This document shows, in pieces, positions 16,277-24,600 of a stretch of DNA of 64,000 bases. Source of the DNA: CAWKCE01 sp032127035 (GTDB lineage Bacteria > Actinomycetota > Actinomycetes > JAHEKZ01); contig CAWKCE010000003.1 of NCBI GenBank assembly GCA_963848085.1, positions 744,001 through 808,000 of the forward strand, read 5' to 3'. The notes beneath the pieces were generated by a model, which worked only from the letters and a program-made list of their open reading frames with translations, was not told the DNA's origin and searched no databases. A program made the position numbers and the translations under genes. Every line of letters begins with the position of its first letter. Position 1 is the first letter of the stretch.

Positions 16277-17170
16277 ATGGCCGTCGTCACCATGAAGCAG
16301 CTGCTCGAAAGCGGCGTCCACTTCGGGCACCAGACCCGTCGCTGGAACCCCAAGATGAAGCGATTCATCTTCACCGAGCGCAACGGCATCTACATCATCG
16401 ACCTCCAGCAGTCGCTGTCGTTCATCGACCGCGCCTACGAGTTCGTCAAGGAGACCGTCGCCCACGGCGGCACGGTGCTGTTCGTCGGCACGAAGAAGCA
16501 GGCCCAGGAGGCCATCTCCGAGCAGGCGACCCGAGTCGGCATGCCGTACGTGAACCACCGTTGGCTCGGCGGGATGCTCACCAACTTCCAGACGGTGCAC
16601 AAGCGGCTGCAGCGGCTCAAGGAGCTCGAGGAGGTCGACTTCGACGACGTCGCCGGCTCAGGCATGACCAAGAAGGAGCTGCTGGTCCTGCGCCGCGAGC
16701 GCGACAAGCTGGAGCGCACCCTGGGTGGTATCAGGGACATGCAGCGCACACCGAGCGCGGTGTGGCTGGTCGACTGCAACAAGGAGACCATCGCCGTTGC
16801 CGAGGCGCGCAAGCTGGGTATTCCGGTCGTCGCCATCCTCGACACCAACTGCGACCCGGACGTCGTCGACTACCCGATCCCGGGCAACGACGACGCGATC
16901 CGAGCTGTGGCACTGCTGACCCGGGTGATCGCCGACGCCGTCGCGGACGGCCTCATGGCACGTGCCGGGGCCAGTGCGGCCGACGAGAAGCCGGCCGGGA
17001 CCGATCTGGCGGCCGACGAGCCGCTGCCGGAATGGGAGCGGGAGCTGCTCGGTGGCGCAGACGCGCCGGCGGCCGAGCCGGTACCCGAGGCGGCGACAGT
17101 CGCCGCCGAGACCACGCCCGAGCCGGCTGCCGAGCCGGCCGCCGCCGCGGAGTCGGCCGACTCCGCCTGA
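16277..17170 (+). CDS. rpsB: 30S ribosomal protein S2
   Basis: A 297-residue small-subunit protein. The start MAVVTMKQLLESGVHFGHQT is standard, and GTGAGGAG (16259-16266) lies 10 nt before the chosen ATG. Other signatures are RFIFTERNGIYIIDL, NHRWLGGMLTNF, and DTNCDPDVVDYPIPGNDDAIR. After about residue 235 comes a tail rich in Ala, Glu and Pro. It forms the usual pair with tsf, 48 bp downstream. Confidence 0.97.
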   Translation: MAVVTMKQLLESGVHFGHQTRRWNPKMKRFIFTERNGIYIIDLQQSLSFIDRAYEFVKETVAHGGTVLFVGTKKQAQEAISEQATRVGMPYVNHRWLGGMLTNFQTVHKRLQRLKELEEVDFDDVAGSGMTKKELLVLRRERDKLERTLGGIRDMQRTPSAVWLVDCNKETIAVAEARKLGIPVVAILDTNCDPDVVDYPIPGNDDAIRAVALLTRVIADAVADGLMARAGASAADEKPAGTDLAADEPLPEWERELLGGADAPAAEPVPEAATVAAETTPEPAAEPAAAAESADSA

Positions 17171-17218
17171 CTCCGACCAGACCGCGAGACCCGCACCATC
17201 GAAAGGAACAGCCCTGCC

Positions 17219-18034
17219 ATGGCGAATTTCACTGCCGCGGACGTCAAGAAGCTCCGTGACCACACCGGCGCGGGGATGATGGACAGCAAGAGGTCCCTGG
17301 AGGAAGCCGACGGCGACTTCGACAAGGCGGTGGAGCTCCTGCGTATCAAGGGCGCCAAGAGCCTGGGCAAGCGGGCCGATCGGACCGCCGCCAACGGCCT
17401 GGTCGCCGCCGTCGACGGCGCAATGGTCGAGCTCAACTGCGAGACCGACTTCGTCGCCAAGAACGACCAGTTCCAGGCCTTGGGGCGAGAGGTCGCGGCG
17501 CTCGCGGCGATGCGGCGGCCGTCGGACCGGGACGAGCTGGCGGGTGCGGCGCTGCCGGACGGGCGATCGGTGCAGAACGCCATCGACGACCTGGCCACCG
17601 TCATCGGCGAGAAGCTCATGCTGGGCAGGGTCGCGGTGTTCGACGGCGACTCGACCGTCTACCTGCATCGGAGGGCGAGTGACCTTCCGCCGCAGGTCGG
17701 TGTGCTCGTGTCCTACGCGGGAGACGAGGGACTGGCCCGCGGTGCCGCGATGCAGATTGCGGCCATGCGGCCGGAGTACGTGAGCCGGGACGACATCCCC
17801 GCGGATGTCGTGGACAGTGAGCGGCGGATCGCCGAGGCGACCGCACGCGAGGAGGGCAAGCCCGAAGGCGCGCTGCCGAAGATCATCGAGGGTCGGCTCA
17901 ACGGCTTCTTCAAGCAGGTCGTGCTGCTCGAGCAGCCTTCCGTGCAGGACTCGAAGCAGACGGTGCGTCAGGTGCTGGACGGCGGTGGGACGACGGTGGA
18001 CCGGTTCGCCCGGTTCGAGGTGGGACAGGCCTAG
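17219..18034 (+). CDS. tsf: translation elongation factor Ts
   Basis: Guanine nucleotide exchange factor for EF-Tu. The 271-residue protein begins with the UBA-like domain (FTAADVKKLRDHTGAGMMDSK split as ADVKKLRDHTGAGMMD), followed by the core TDFVAKN motif (CETDFVAKNDQFQ) that contacts EF-Tu, and the coiled-coil-containing C-terminal half. GAAAGGA lies 11 nt before the ATG. It is co-oriented with rpsB and pyrH. Confidence 0.97.
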   Translation: MANFTAADVKKLRDHTGAGMMDSKRSLEEADGDFDKAVELLRIKGAKSLGKRADRTAANGLVAAVDGAMVELNCETDFVAKNDQFQALGREVAALAAMRRPSDRDELAGAALPDGRSVQNAIDDLATVIGEKLMLGRVAVFDGDSTVYLHRRASDLPPQVGVLVSYAGDEGLARGAAMQIAAMRPEYVSRDDIPADVVDSERRIAEATAREEGKPEGALPKIIEGRLNGFFKQVVLLEQPSVQDSKQTVRQVLDGGGTTVDRFARFEVGQA

Positions 18035-18085
18035 GCCGCTCCCATCCGACAGACTGCGGACGACACGACGACGAAGGCGGCGCCC

Positions 18086-18856
18086 GTGCCCGATCACCCC
18101 GACGACTCGGCCCTGCCGAAACCGACGGCGCCCGCGACCTCCGAGCGCTACTCCCGCGTCCTGCTGAAGCTGTCCGGTGAGGCCTTCGCCGGTGACGGTG
18201 GGCTGGGAGTCGATCCCGACGTCGTGTCGGCGATCGCGCGTCAGATCGCCGCCGTTGTCCGGGCCGGAACGCAGGTCGCGGTGGTGATCGGCGGCGGGAA
18301 CTACTTCCGGGGTGCCGAGCTGTCACAGCGCGGGATGGACCGGTCGCGGGCCGACTACATGGGCATGCTCGGCACCGTCATGAACTGCCTGGCCCTGCAG
18401 GACTTTCTCGAGCGCGTCGAGATCGAGACCCGGGTTCAGACCGCGATCACCATGGGTCAGGTTGCCGAGCCGTACGTGCCACGGCGGGCGATCCGGCATC
18501 TGGAGAAAGGCCGCGTTGTCATCTTTGGGGCCGGCCTGGGAGCCCCGTTCTTCTCCACTGACACGACCGCTGCGCAGCGTGCGCTGGAGATCGGCGCCGA
18601 GATCGTGCTGATGGCCAAGAGTGTGGACGGGGTCTACGACTCCGACCCGAAGCACAACCCCGACGCGGTGCGTTTCGACCAGCTCACCTTCTCTGAGGTC
18701 ATCTCCCGGGGCCTGAAAGTCGCCGACGCGACCGCCTTCAGCCTGTGCCAGGACAACGCGTTGCCCATCATGGTGTTCGACCTGCTTCAGGAGGGCAACA
18801 TCGACCGCGCGGTGCGGGGTGAGAAGATCGGCACGCTCGTCTCCGATGACGTGTGA
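18086..18856 (+). CDS. pyrH: UMP kinase
   Basis: Phosphorylates UMP to UDP with ATP in pyrimidine nucleotide synthesis. The 256-residue amino-acid-kinase-fold protein shows RVLLKLSGEAFAG, VVIGGGNYFRG, RADYMGMLGTVMNCLALQD and AKSVDGVYDSDPK. A 20-residue polar lead precedes the core. The GTG start has a weak GAAGGCGG upstream. It lies in the conserved tsf-pyrH-frr-cdsA order. Confidence 0.96.
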   Translation: MPDHPDDSALPKPTAPATSERYSRVLLKLSGEAFAGDGGLGVDPDVVSAIARQIAAVVRAGTQVAVVIGGGNYFRGAELSQRGMDRSRADYMGMLGTVMNCLALQDFLERVEIETRVQTAITMGQVAEPYVPRRAIRHLEKGRVVIFGAGLGAPFFSTDTTAAQRALEIGAEIVLMAKSVDGVYDSDPKHNPDAVRFDQLTFSEVISRGLKVADATAFSLCQDNALPIMVFDLLQEGNIDRAVRGEKIGTLVSDDV

Positions 18857-18896
18857 GCGGGCGAGCGGACGACGAACCGAGAACGGGAGTGGCGAC

Positions 18897-19454
18897 GTGA
18901 TCACCGAGACCCTGCGTGGGGCTGAGGACAAGATGACCAAGGCGATCGCGGTGGCCAAGGAGGACTTCTCCTCGATCCGCACGGGCCGGGCGAACCCGGC
19001 GATGTTCAGCAAGATCCACGCCGAGTACTACGGCACACCCACCCCGGTGAACCAGCTGGCCTCCTTTCACTCCCCGGAGGCGAGCCTCATGGTCATCACG
19101 CCTTACGACAAGGGGTCACTGGCCGCGATCGAACGCGCCATCCGCGACTCCGACCTGGGCGTGAACCCGGTCGACGACGGAACCGTGATCAGGGTGGCCT
19201 TCCCGGCGCTGACCGAGGAGCGTCGCCGGGAGTTCATCAAGGTCGCCAAGCACAAGGCGGAGGACGCCCGGGTGTCGATCCGCAACATCCGCAGGCACGC
19301 GAAGGACGAGCTCGAGAAGCTGTCCAAGGACGGCGACGTCGGCGAGGACGAGGCGCGCCGAGCAGAGAAGCAGCTCGACGACGTGACCCACCGGTACACC
19401 GAGCAGGTCGACGACCTCCTCAAGCACAAGGAAGCCGAGCTCCTCGAGGTCTGA
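18897..19454 (+). CDS. frr: ribosome recycling factor
   Basis: Splits the post-termination ribosome together with EF-G. The 185-residue protein carries the family signatures FSSIRTGRANPAMF, YYGTPTPVNQLAS, ITPYDKGSLAAIERAI and RRHAKDELEKL. The GTG at 18897 is used because GGGAG lies 8-12 nt upstream and the protein then starts MITETLRGAEDKM; the frame is open further upstream into the end of pyrH. Confidence 0.97.
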   Translation: MITETLRGAEDKMTKAIAVAKEDFSSIRTGRANPAMFSKIHAEYYGTPTPVNQLASFHSPEASLMVITPYDKGSLAAIERAIRDSDLGVNPVDDGTVIRVAFPALTEERRREFIKVAKHKAEDARVSIRNIRRHAKDELEKLSKDGDVGEDEARRAEKQLDDVTHRYTEQVDDLLKHKEAELLEV

Positions 19455-19466
19455 GCGGCACTGACT

Positions 19467-20300
19467 GTGACCACGCCTTCGACCCCTACGGCGTCCCGCG
19501 CCGGGCGCAACCTCCCCGTCGCAGCCGCGGTCGGTGTCCTGCTCGCTGGGCTGGTTCTGGTCACCATCTACACGGTCAAGGAGCTGTTCGTCGCGCTCGT
19601 CGTCCTGGTGCTGGCCGTGGCGGCCCACGAGGTCACCGCAGTGCTGCGCTCATCAGGGGTCCAGGTACCGCTGGTGCCCCTGGTGGCGGGGTCGACGGTG
19701 ATGCTGATCTCCGCGTACAGCTCCGGCCTGGACGCTCTGTCCGCCGCCTACGTCCTCACGATCACGGCCGTGGCCCTGGCGCGGCTTGCCGGCCCGGCGG
19801 TCGACCTGGGACGCGACGTGCTCGTCGGCGTGCTCATCGTGACCTACCTGCCGCTGCTGGCGTCGTTCGCCATGGTCATGCTGGCGGCGCCCGACGGTCC
19901 AGACCGGATCGTGGTCTTCATCCTGGCGGTCGTGATGAGCGACATTGGCGGCTACACCGCGGGAGTCCTGCTCGGCAAGCACAGGATGGCGCCGAAAGTG
20001 TCTCCCAAGAAGTCCTGGGAGGGGTTCGCCGGATCCGTCATCTTCGGGGCGGTCGCCACGGTGGTCAGCGTGCAGCTGCTGCTGGCCGGAACCTGGTGGC
20101 AAGGCCTGGCCATCGGGGTGGTGGCGGTGCTGACGGCGACCGTCGGGGACCTCACCGAGTCGTTGCTCAAGCGCGACCTCGGCGTCAAGGACATGGGACG
20201 GCTGCTGCCCGAGCACGGCGGCATCATGGACCGACTCGACTCGCTGCTTCCCACCGCCCCAGTCGTGGCGCTGCTGCTGGTCGCCGTGGTCGGAACGTGA
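19467..20300 (+). CDS. cdsA: phosphatidate cytidylyltransferase (CDP-diglyceride synthase)
   Basis: Makes CDP-diacylglycerol from phosphatidic acid and CTP for phospholipid synthesis. The 277-residue membrane protein has about seven hydrophobic segments and the full C-terminal signature SLLKRDLGVKDMGRLLPEHG followed by GIMDRLDS. Also typical is KVSPKKSWEGFAGS. It follows frr by 12 bp and lies in the usual place upstream of rlmN. Confidence 0.94.
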   Translation: MTTPSTPTASRAGRNLPVAAAVGVLLAGLVLVTIYTVKELFVALVVLVLAVAAHEVTAVLRSSGVQVPLVPLVAGSTVMLISAYSSGLDALSAAYVLTITAVALARLAGPAVDLGRDVLVGVLIVTYLPLLASFAMVMLAAPDGPDRIVVFILAVVMSDIGGYTAGVLLGKHRMAPKVSPKKSWEGFAGSVIFGAVATVVSVQLLLAGTWWQGLAIGVVAVLTATVGDLTESLLKRDLGVKDMGRLLPEHGGIMDRLDSLLPTAPVVALLLVAVVGT

Positions 20301-20339
20301 TCTTCCGACGCGACTGCCGCCGACCAGGCGGACGTCGGC

Positions 20340-20345
20340 CACAAT
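20340..20345 (+). promoter_or_regulatory. -10-like box of the first TetR gene
   Basis: CACAAT ends 7 nt before the ATG at 20353 with no ribosome binding site. This supports the second ATG as the start rather than the ATG at 20344, which overlaps the box. Confidence 0.35.
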
Positions 20346-20352
20346 GGCTGCC

Positions 20353-20994
20353 ATGACCTTGGCCGCCAAGGCGCCGGCGGAACGCCGGCGCCGCATTCTC
20401 AACGCAGCGATCGACGTGCTTCGGGAGCGAGGGTTCTCCGGCACGAGGGTGGCCGACATCGCGGCGGCGGCCGGCACCAGCCCGGCGCTGGTCCTCTACC
20501 ACTTCAGCAGCCTCGGCGATGTCCTGCTGGAGGCGCTGACGTCGGTGGACGAGGCGTTCTACGACGAGCTGGGAGAGGCCAGCGCCGAGTCGTCGCACGA
20601 CGACGCCCGCGACCAGCTCGTCCGCATCGCCGCGCTGGCGGGGCGCGGCGGCGCCGCGTTCGGCGACTGGCAGCTGTGGCTCGAGGTCTGGGTGCGGGCG
20701 CGGCACGACCCTCAGGTCAACGACGTGCGCCGGGCTCTGGACGCACGGTGGCGGGACGCCTTGCACGGCGTCGTCCGGGCCGGACTGGACGCTGGTGTGT
20801 TCACCCTGCCGGACGCCCAGCGGGCGTCGCTGCGGCTGGCCTCACTGATGGACGGCTTGGCGGTCCAGGCCGTTCTCGGCGACAACGGCATGACCCCGGA
20901 GCGGATGACGGACGTGTGGCTGGAAGGTGCCGCCGTCGAGCTGGGCGCCGATCCACACGACCTGGCCGCCCGCCTCCAGGCGACCCGCGACTGA
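20353..20994 (+). CDS. TetR-family transcriptional regulator
   Basis: A 213-residue one-domain repressor type. The N-terminal helix-turn-helix is ILNAAIDVLRERGFSGTRVADIAAAAGTSPALVLYHF. The C-terminal ligand-binding half (WLEVWVRARHDPQV, LDARWRDALHGVVRAGL) resembles the BetI-like TetR C-terminal class. An ATG 9 bp upstream (20344) would add three residues, but lies within the apparent -10 box. No divergent partner or palindromic operator is obvious, so its target is unknown. Confidence 0.85.
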   Translation: MTLAAKAPAERRRRILNAAIDVLRERGFSGTRVADIAAAAGTSPALVLYHFSSLGDVLLEALTSVDEAFYDELGEASAESSHDDARDQLVRIAALAGRGGAAFGDWQLWLEVWVRARHDPQVNDVRRALDARWRDALHGVVRAGLDAGVFTLPDAQRASLRLASLMDGLAVQAVLGDNGMTPERMTDVWLEGAAVELGADPHDLAARLQATRD

Positions 20995-21021
20995 GCCCCC
21001 GGTCGGGGGCGCGGCGCGTGG

Positions 21022-21027
21022 CAGACT
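21022..21027 (+). promoter_or_regulatory. -10-like box of rlmN
   Basis: CAGACT, within the word TGGCAGACT that also occurs before rplS, ends 9 nt before the rlmN ATG. No ribosome binding site is seen. Confidence 0.35.
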
Positions 21028-21036
21028 GGCCCGACC

Positions 21037-22155
21037 ATGCCCGTTCCCGGAGAGCTCGCCTTCGTCGCGCCGCGAGTCGCCCGGCCACCCCGTCACCTGG
21101 CCGATCTCGACGTGGCCCAGCGTCGAGCGGTACTGGCGCAGGCCGGTCAGCCGCCGTTTCGCGCCGACCAGCTGGCCCGTCACTACTTCGAACGGTTCGA
21201 GGCCGACACCTCGCAGATGACCGACCTCCCGGCGGGCGACCGTGCCCAGCTGGCCGACCATCTGCTGCCCACACTGTTGACGCCGGTCCGGAGCGTGACC
21301 TGCGACGACGGGGCCACCGTGAAGTCCGTGTGGCGCCTGTTCGACGGTGTTCTGGTCGAGAGCGTGCTGATGCGCTACCCGGACCGGGTGACGGTCTGCG
21401 TCTCGTCCCAGGCGGGCTGCGGGATGAACTGTCCGTTCTGTGCGACCGGTCAGGCCGGCCTGACCAGAAACCTGTCTGCTGCCGAGATCGTGGACCAGGT
21501 GGTCGCGGCGTTCGGAGCGCTGGCCCGCGGTGAGGTGCCCGGGGGCCCGGCTCGCGTCTCGAACGTGGTGTTCATGGGCATGGGCGAGCCGCTGGCCAAC
21601 TACCAGGCGGTGGTCGGGGCGGTCCGGCGGATGACGGAGCCGTCGCCGTCGGGGATCGGCATGTCGCAGCGCGGGGTGACCATGTCCACCGTGGGACTGG
21701 TACCGGCGATGCGCCGCCTCACCGAGGAGTCCCTCAGCCTCACGCTTGCGGTGTCCCTCCACGCACCGGACAACGAGCTGCGCGACACGTTGGTGCCGGT
21801 GAACACGCGATGGCCGGTCGAAGAGGTTCTCGACGCGGCCTGGGACTACGCCGCGCGGACCAAGCGCCGGGTCTCCGTGGAGTACGCGATGATTCGGGAC
21901 GTGAACGACCAGGAGTGGCGCGGTCGGCTCCTCGGGTCCCAGCTGAAGGGTCGGCTGGCGCACGTGAACCTCATCCCTTTGAACCCCACGCCCGGGTCGA
22001 AGTGGACGGCGTCCCGGCCCGAGGACGAACGAGCGTTCGCGCGCGCGGTGGAGTCCTTCGGTGTCCCCGTGACCGTCCGAGACACCCGTGGCCGCGAGAT
22101 CGACGGTGCCTGCGGACAGCTGGCGGCATCGACGGGAGAGGTGGCTGGCGAGTGA
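21037..22155 (+). CDS. rlmN: 23S rRNA/tRNA adenine-C2 methyltransferase RlmN
   Basis: Radical SAM enzyme that methylates A2503 of 23S rRNA and A37 of some tRNAs. The 372-residue protein has the iron-sulfur motif C128-GMN-C132-PF-C135, GMGEPLANY, VSLHAPDNELRDTLVPVN and the C-terminal cysteine of GACGQL that is needed for product release. It ends in a GTGA overlap with the small channel gene. It marks the last gene of the left housekeeping block. Confidence 0.95.
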   Translation: MPVPGELAFVAPRVARPPRHLADLDVAQRRAVLAQAGQPPFRADQLARHYFERFEADTSQMTDLPAGDRAQLADHLLPTLLTPVRSVTCDDGATVKSVWRLFDGVLVESVLMRYPDRVTVCVSSQAGCGMNCPFCATGQAGLTRNLSAAEIVDQVVAAFGALARGEVPGGPARVSNVVFMGMGEPLANYQAVVGAVRRMTEPSPSGIGMSQRGVTMSTVGLVPAMRRLTEESLSLTLAVSLHAPDNELRDTLVPVNTRWPVEEVLDAAWDYAARTKRRVSVEYAMIRDVNDQEWRGRLLGSQLKGRLAHVNLIPLNPTPGSKWTASRPEDERAFARAVESFGVPVTVRDTRGREIDGACGQLAASTGEVAGE

Positions 22156-22694
22156 CCGAGCACCCGAGTGTGGACAGGCACACCCGGCGCGTCGTGGTCG
22201 GCAGGTCGGTGGCGCGATCACTGGCGACCATCGTCGTCGTCCTGGCCATCTACTTCGCGGTGCCGATCGGCACCGAGTTCGGCGCTTGGGCGCTGGCGGC
22301 CGGTGCAGTGCTGACGATGATCGGGATCGGATACCTGTTCGTGTACCAGCTGCGGCGCATCCGCACGGCCACCTACCCGATGGTGCGGGCCGTCGAGGGA
22401 GTGGTGTCGATTGCGGTCATCTACCTGGTGGCCACTTCCGCCGTCCACGTGGCTCTGTCGGAGCACAGCGCGCAGGCGTACAGCGAGGAGCTCTCGCGGC
22501 TGGACTCGGTGTACTTCACGGTGACCATGGTCACCACGGTCGGTTTCGGCGACATCACGCCGGTCACGGCCGTCGCCAGGTCCCTCACCACGCTGCAGAT
22601 GGTTCTCGGGGTGATCTTGGTGACCGGTGTGGTCAGGGTCTTGATCTGGGTCGCCCGCACCGAGCGGACGAGACGGTCGGACGAGACGGCCTGA
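22152..22694 (+). CDS. small potassium-channel-like membrane protein
   Basis: A 180-residue protein with four hydrophobic segments (about residues 22-40, 45-64, 80-100 and 146-168) and a pore loop carrying the selectivity-filter sequence TVGFGD before the last helix. This fits the two-transmembrane ion-channel (Ion_trans_2) module with two extra N-terminal helices; no RCK/TrkA-N domain is attached. The GTG overlaps the rlmN stop codon, so translation is coupled. Confidence 0.85.
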   Translation: MTEHPSVDRHTRRVVVGRSVARSLATIVVVLAIYFAVPIGTEFGAWALAAGAVLTMIGIGYLFVYQLRRIRTATYPMVRAVEGVVSIAVIYLVATSAVHVALSEHSAQAYSEELSRLDSVYFTVTMVTTVGFGDITPVTAVARSLTTLQMVLGVILVTGVVRVLIWVARTERTRRSDETA

Positions 22695-22722
22695 GTCCAC
22701 GGCCCCGCCGTCCGGCACAGCG

Positions 22723-22734
22723 ATTGGATACAAT
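22723..22734. promoter_or_regulatory. probable GntR operator before the CoA-transferase gene
   Basis: ATTGGATACAAT differs by one base from the perfect palindrome ATTGGATCCAAT found before the glutaryl-CoA dehydrogenase gene at 25808. Its right half (TACAAT, 22729-22734) would serve as the -10, so a bound regulator would block RNA polymerase. The GntR/FCD gene that could read it is the next gene but one. Confidence 0.6.
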
Positions 22735-22761
22735 CTCCAGACGCGTCCGATCGTCTGGAGA
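22734..22761 (+). promoter_or_regulatory. leader hairpin covering the ribosome binding site
   Basis: TCTCCAGACG (22734-22743) and CGTCTGGAGA (22752-22761) form a perfect 10-bp stem with an 8-nt loop. The right arm contains the GGAG ribosome binding site of the CoA-transferase gene, whose ATG is at 22766. The stem could limit translation in RNA, or be a second protein-binding palindrome in DNA. Confidence 0.55.
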
Positions 22762-22765
22762 GCCC

Positions 22766-23932
22766 ATGCCCGACACCGCGCTCGACGGTCTGGTGGTCGC
22801 TGACTTCTCCCGGGTGCTGGCCGGTCCGTACGCGACCATGCTCCTCGCCGACCTCGGTGCGGACGTGGTCAAGGTCGAACGGCCGGGGTCGGGGGACGAC
22901 ACCCGGGCCTGGGGGCCGCCGTGGAGCGGGGAGCCTGGCGACGAGCAGGCCACGTACTTCATGTCGGTCAACCGCAACAAGCGCTCCGTGGCCTGGGACC
23001 TCGGGCAGCCGGATGGCCTCCGGCAGGCACGAGAGCTGGCCCGGCGAGCCGACGTTCTGGTCGAGAACTTCAAACCCGGTGCGTTCGAGCGCCTCGGCCT
23101 CGGCTACGACGACCTCCGCGTCGAGAACCCGGGCCTGGTGTACTGCTCGATCACCGGCTTCGGGCATGACGCGGGCCGCGAGCTCCCGGGTTACGACCTT
23201 CTCGTGCAGGCCGTGGGTGGGCTGATGAGCATGACGGGCACCGCCCCCGGCGAGCCGGTGAAGGTCGGGGTGGCGCTGGTCGACGTCATCACCGGCCTGC
23301 ACGCCGGGCTCGGCATCTTGGCCGCGCTCAGGCATCGAGATCTGACGGGCCAGGGGCAGCGCGTCGAGGTCAACCTGTTGTCGTCGCTGCTGTCCGGGCT
23401 GGTCAACCAGTCATCTGGCTATGTGGCCGCGGGCCACGTTCCGGGGATCATCGGCAACCGGCACCCGAGCATCGCGCCGTACGAGTCCTACCCGACCGCC
23501 GACATGCCGTTCGTCGTCGCCGTGGGCAACGATCGGCAGTTCGCCAGCTGTGTCGCCGTGCTCGGCCTGACCGAGCTGGCCGACGACGACCGGTTCCGGA
23601 CCAACCCGGACCGAGTGCGCCACCGCGACGAGCTGTACGACCTGATGAGCGGTCGCCTGACCACCCGCGGCGCCGACGAGTGGTTCGCTGACCTGTCGGC
23701 GGCCGGCGTCCCTTGCGGTCCGATCAACGACGTTGCCGGCGCGTTCGCCATGGCCGAGCGACTCGGGCTGGCGCCGATCCGCGACGTTGCCGGCGTGCCC
23801 ACGGTGGCGAACCCGCTCACGATGAGTGGCACCCCGGCCCGCTACGACCGCCCCCCGCCTCGGCTGGGCGAGGACACCGATGAGGTGGCCGCCGAACTTG
23901 CGTCTGCCTCTCGGCCCGGGGGCGCGTCGTGA
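22766..23932 (+). CDS. CaiB/BaiF family III CoA-transferase, probably for glutarate
   Basis: A 388-residue type III acyl-CoA transferase. It starts ALDGLVVADFSRVLAGPYAT and has VNRNKRSVAWDL, ENFKPGAFERLGLGYDDL, YDLLVQAVGGLMSMTG and the likely catalytic Asp in VGVALVDVITGLHAG. Substrate is not given by these motifs. The proposal that it activates glutarate (succinyl-CoA:glutarate CoA-transferase type) rests on its GntR-linked pairing with a glutaryl-CoA dehydrogenase gene and the shared operator. The GTG of the GntR gene overlaps its stop codon. Confidence 0.86.
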   Translation: MPDTALDGLVVADFSRVLAGPYATMLLADLGADVVKVERPGSGDDTRAWGPPWSGEPGDEQATYFMSVNRNKRSVAWDLGQPDGLRQARELARRADVLVENFKPGAFERLGLGYDDLRVENPGLVYCSITGFGHDAGRELPGYDLLVQAVGGLMSMTGTAPGEPVKVGVALVDVITGLHAGLGILAALRHRDLTGQGQRVEVNLLSSLLSGLVNQSSGYVAAGHVPGIIGNRHPSIAPYESYPTADMPFVVAVGNDRQFASCVAVLGLTELADDDRFRTNPDRVRHRDELYDLMSGRLTTRGADEWFADLSAAGVPCGPINDVAGAFAMAERLGLAPIRDVAGVPTVANPLTMSGTPARYDRPPPRLGEDTDEVAAELASASRPGGAS

Positions 23933-24588
23933 ACGAGACCGGTTTCCGACGCCCTCCCACCGCCCAAGAGGCGGTGCTGGCCGAGCTGCGTCGGGCCATC
24001 GTGTCCGGACAGCTCAAGCCCGGCGAGCAGGTTCTGCAGGACGCGTTGGCCGAGCAGTTCGGGGTCTCCCGCGTTCCGCTCCGCGAGGCCTTGAAGATTC
24101 TGGAGGGCGAAGGGCAGGTCGTCTACCGGCCTCATCGCGGCTACTTCGTGGCCGAGCTCGACGTGGCTGACCTGCGCGAGGTGTACCTCATGCGCGACCT
24201 CCTCGAGTCCGAGGCGGTACGGCTGGCAGTGTCCCTCCTGACCGCAGATGACCTGCGCGCGCTGACGGCCGCCGCTACCGACGTGGACGAGGCTGATGCG
24301 GTCGGCGACCTGGTCGCCATGGCCGCAGCGAACCGGAGGTTCCACTTCATCCTCATCGAGGCCGCCGGGATGCCGCGGCTGGCCCGGCTGGTGCGCATCC
24401 TGTGGGACGCCACCGACGCGTACCGCTCCTTGTACTACGCCGAGCCCGACCATCGGGCGTCGGTCCACGACGAGCACCACGCTGTGGTCGCTGCGGTGCG
24501 CTCCGGAGATGCAGACCAGGCCGTGGTCATCCTGCGGCAGCACCGGGAGCACGCCGTCGAGGCGGTCACCCGAGTGCTGGGCGGCTGA
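23929..24588 (+). CDS. GntR-family regulator with FCD domain
   Basis: A 219-residue repressor type. The winged helix (AVLAELRRAIVSGQLKPGEQ, GVSRVPLREALKILEGEG, YRPHRGYFVAEL) is followed by an FCD/FadR effector domain with the usual metal-site histidines in RRFHF, EHH and RQHREH. It is translationally coupled to the CoA-transferase gene and convergent with glutaryl-CoA dehydrogenase, 12 bp apart. Likely sites ATTGGATACAAT and ATTGGATCCAAT lie before both enzyme genes. A small acid or CoA ester of the glutarate pathway is a reasonable but unproven effector. Confidence 0.9.
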   Translation: MNETGFRRPPTAQEAVLAELRRAIVSGQLKPGEQVLQDALAEQFGVSRVPLREALKILEGEGQVVYRPHRGYFVAELDVADLREVYLMRDLLESEAVRLAVSLLTADDLRALTAAATDVDEADAVGDLVAMAAANRRFHFILIEAAGMPRLARLVRILWDATDAYRSLYYAEPDHRASVHDEHHAVVAAVRSGDADQAVVILRQHREHAVEAVTRVLGG

Positions 24589-24600
24589 CCACCACGCCGA

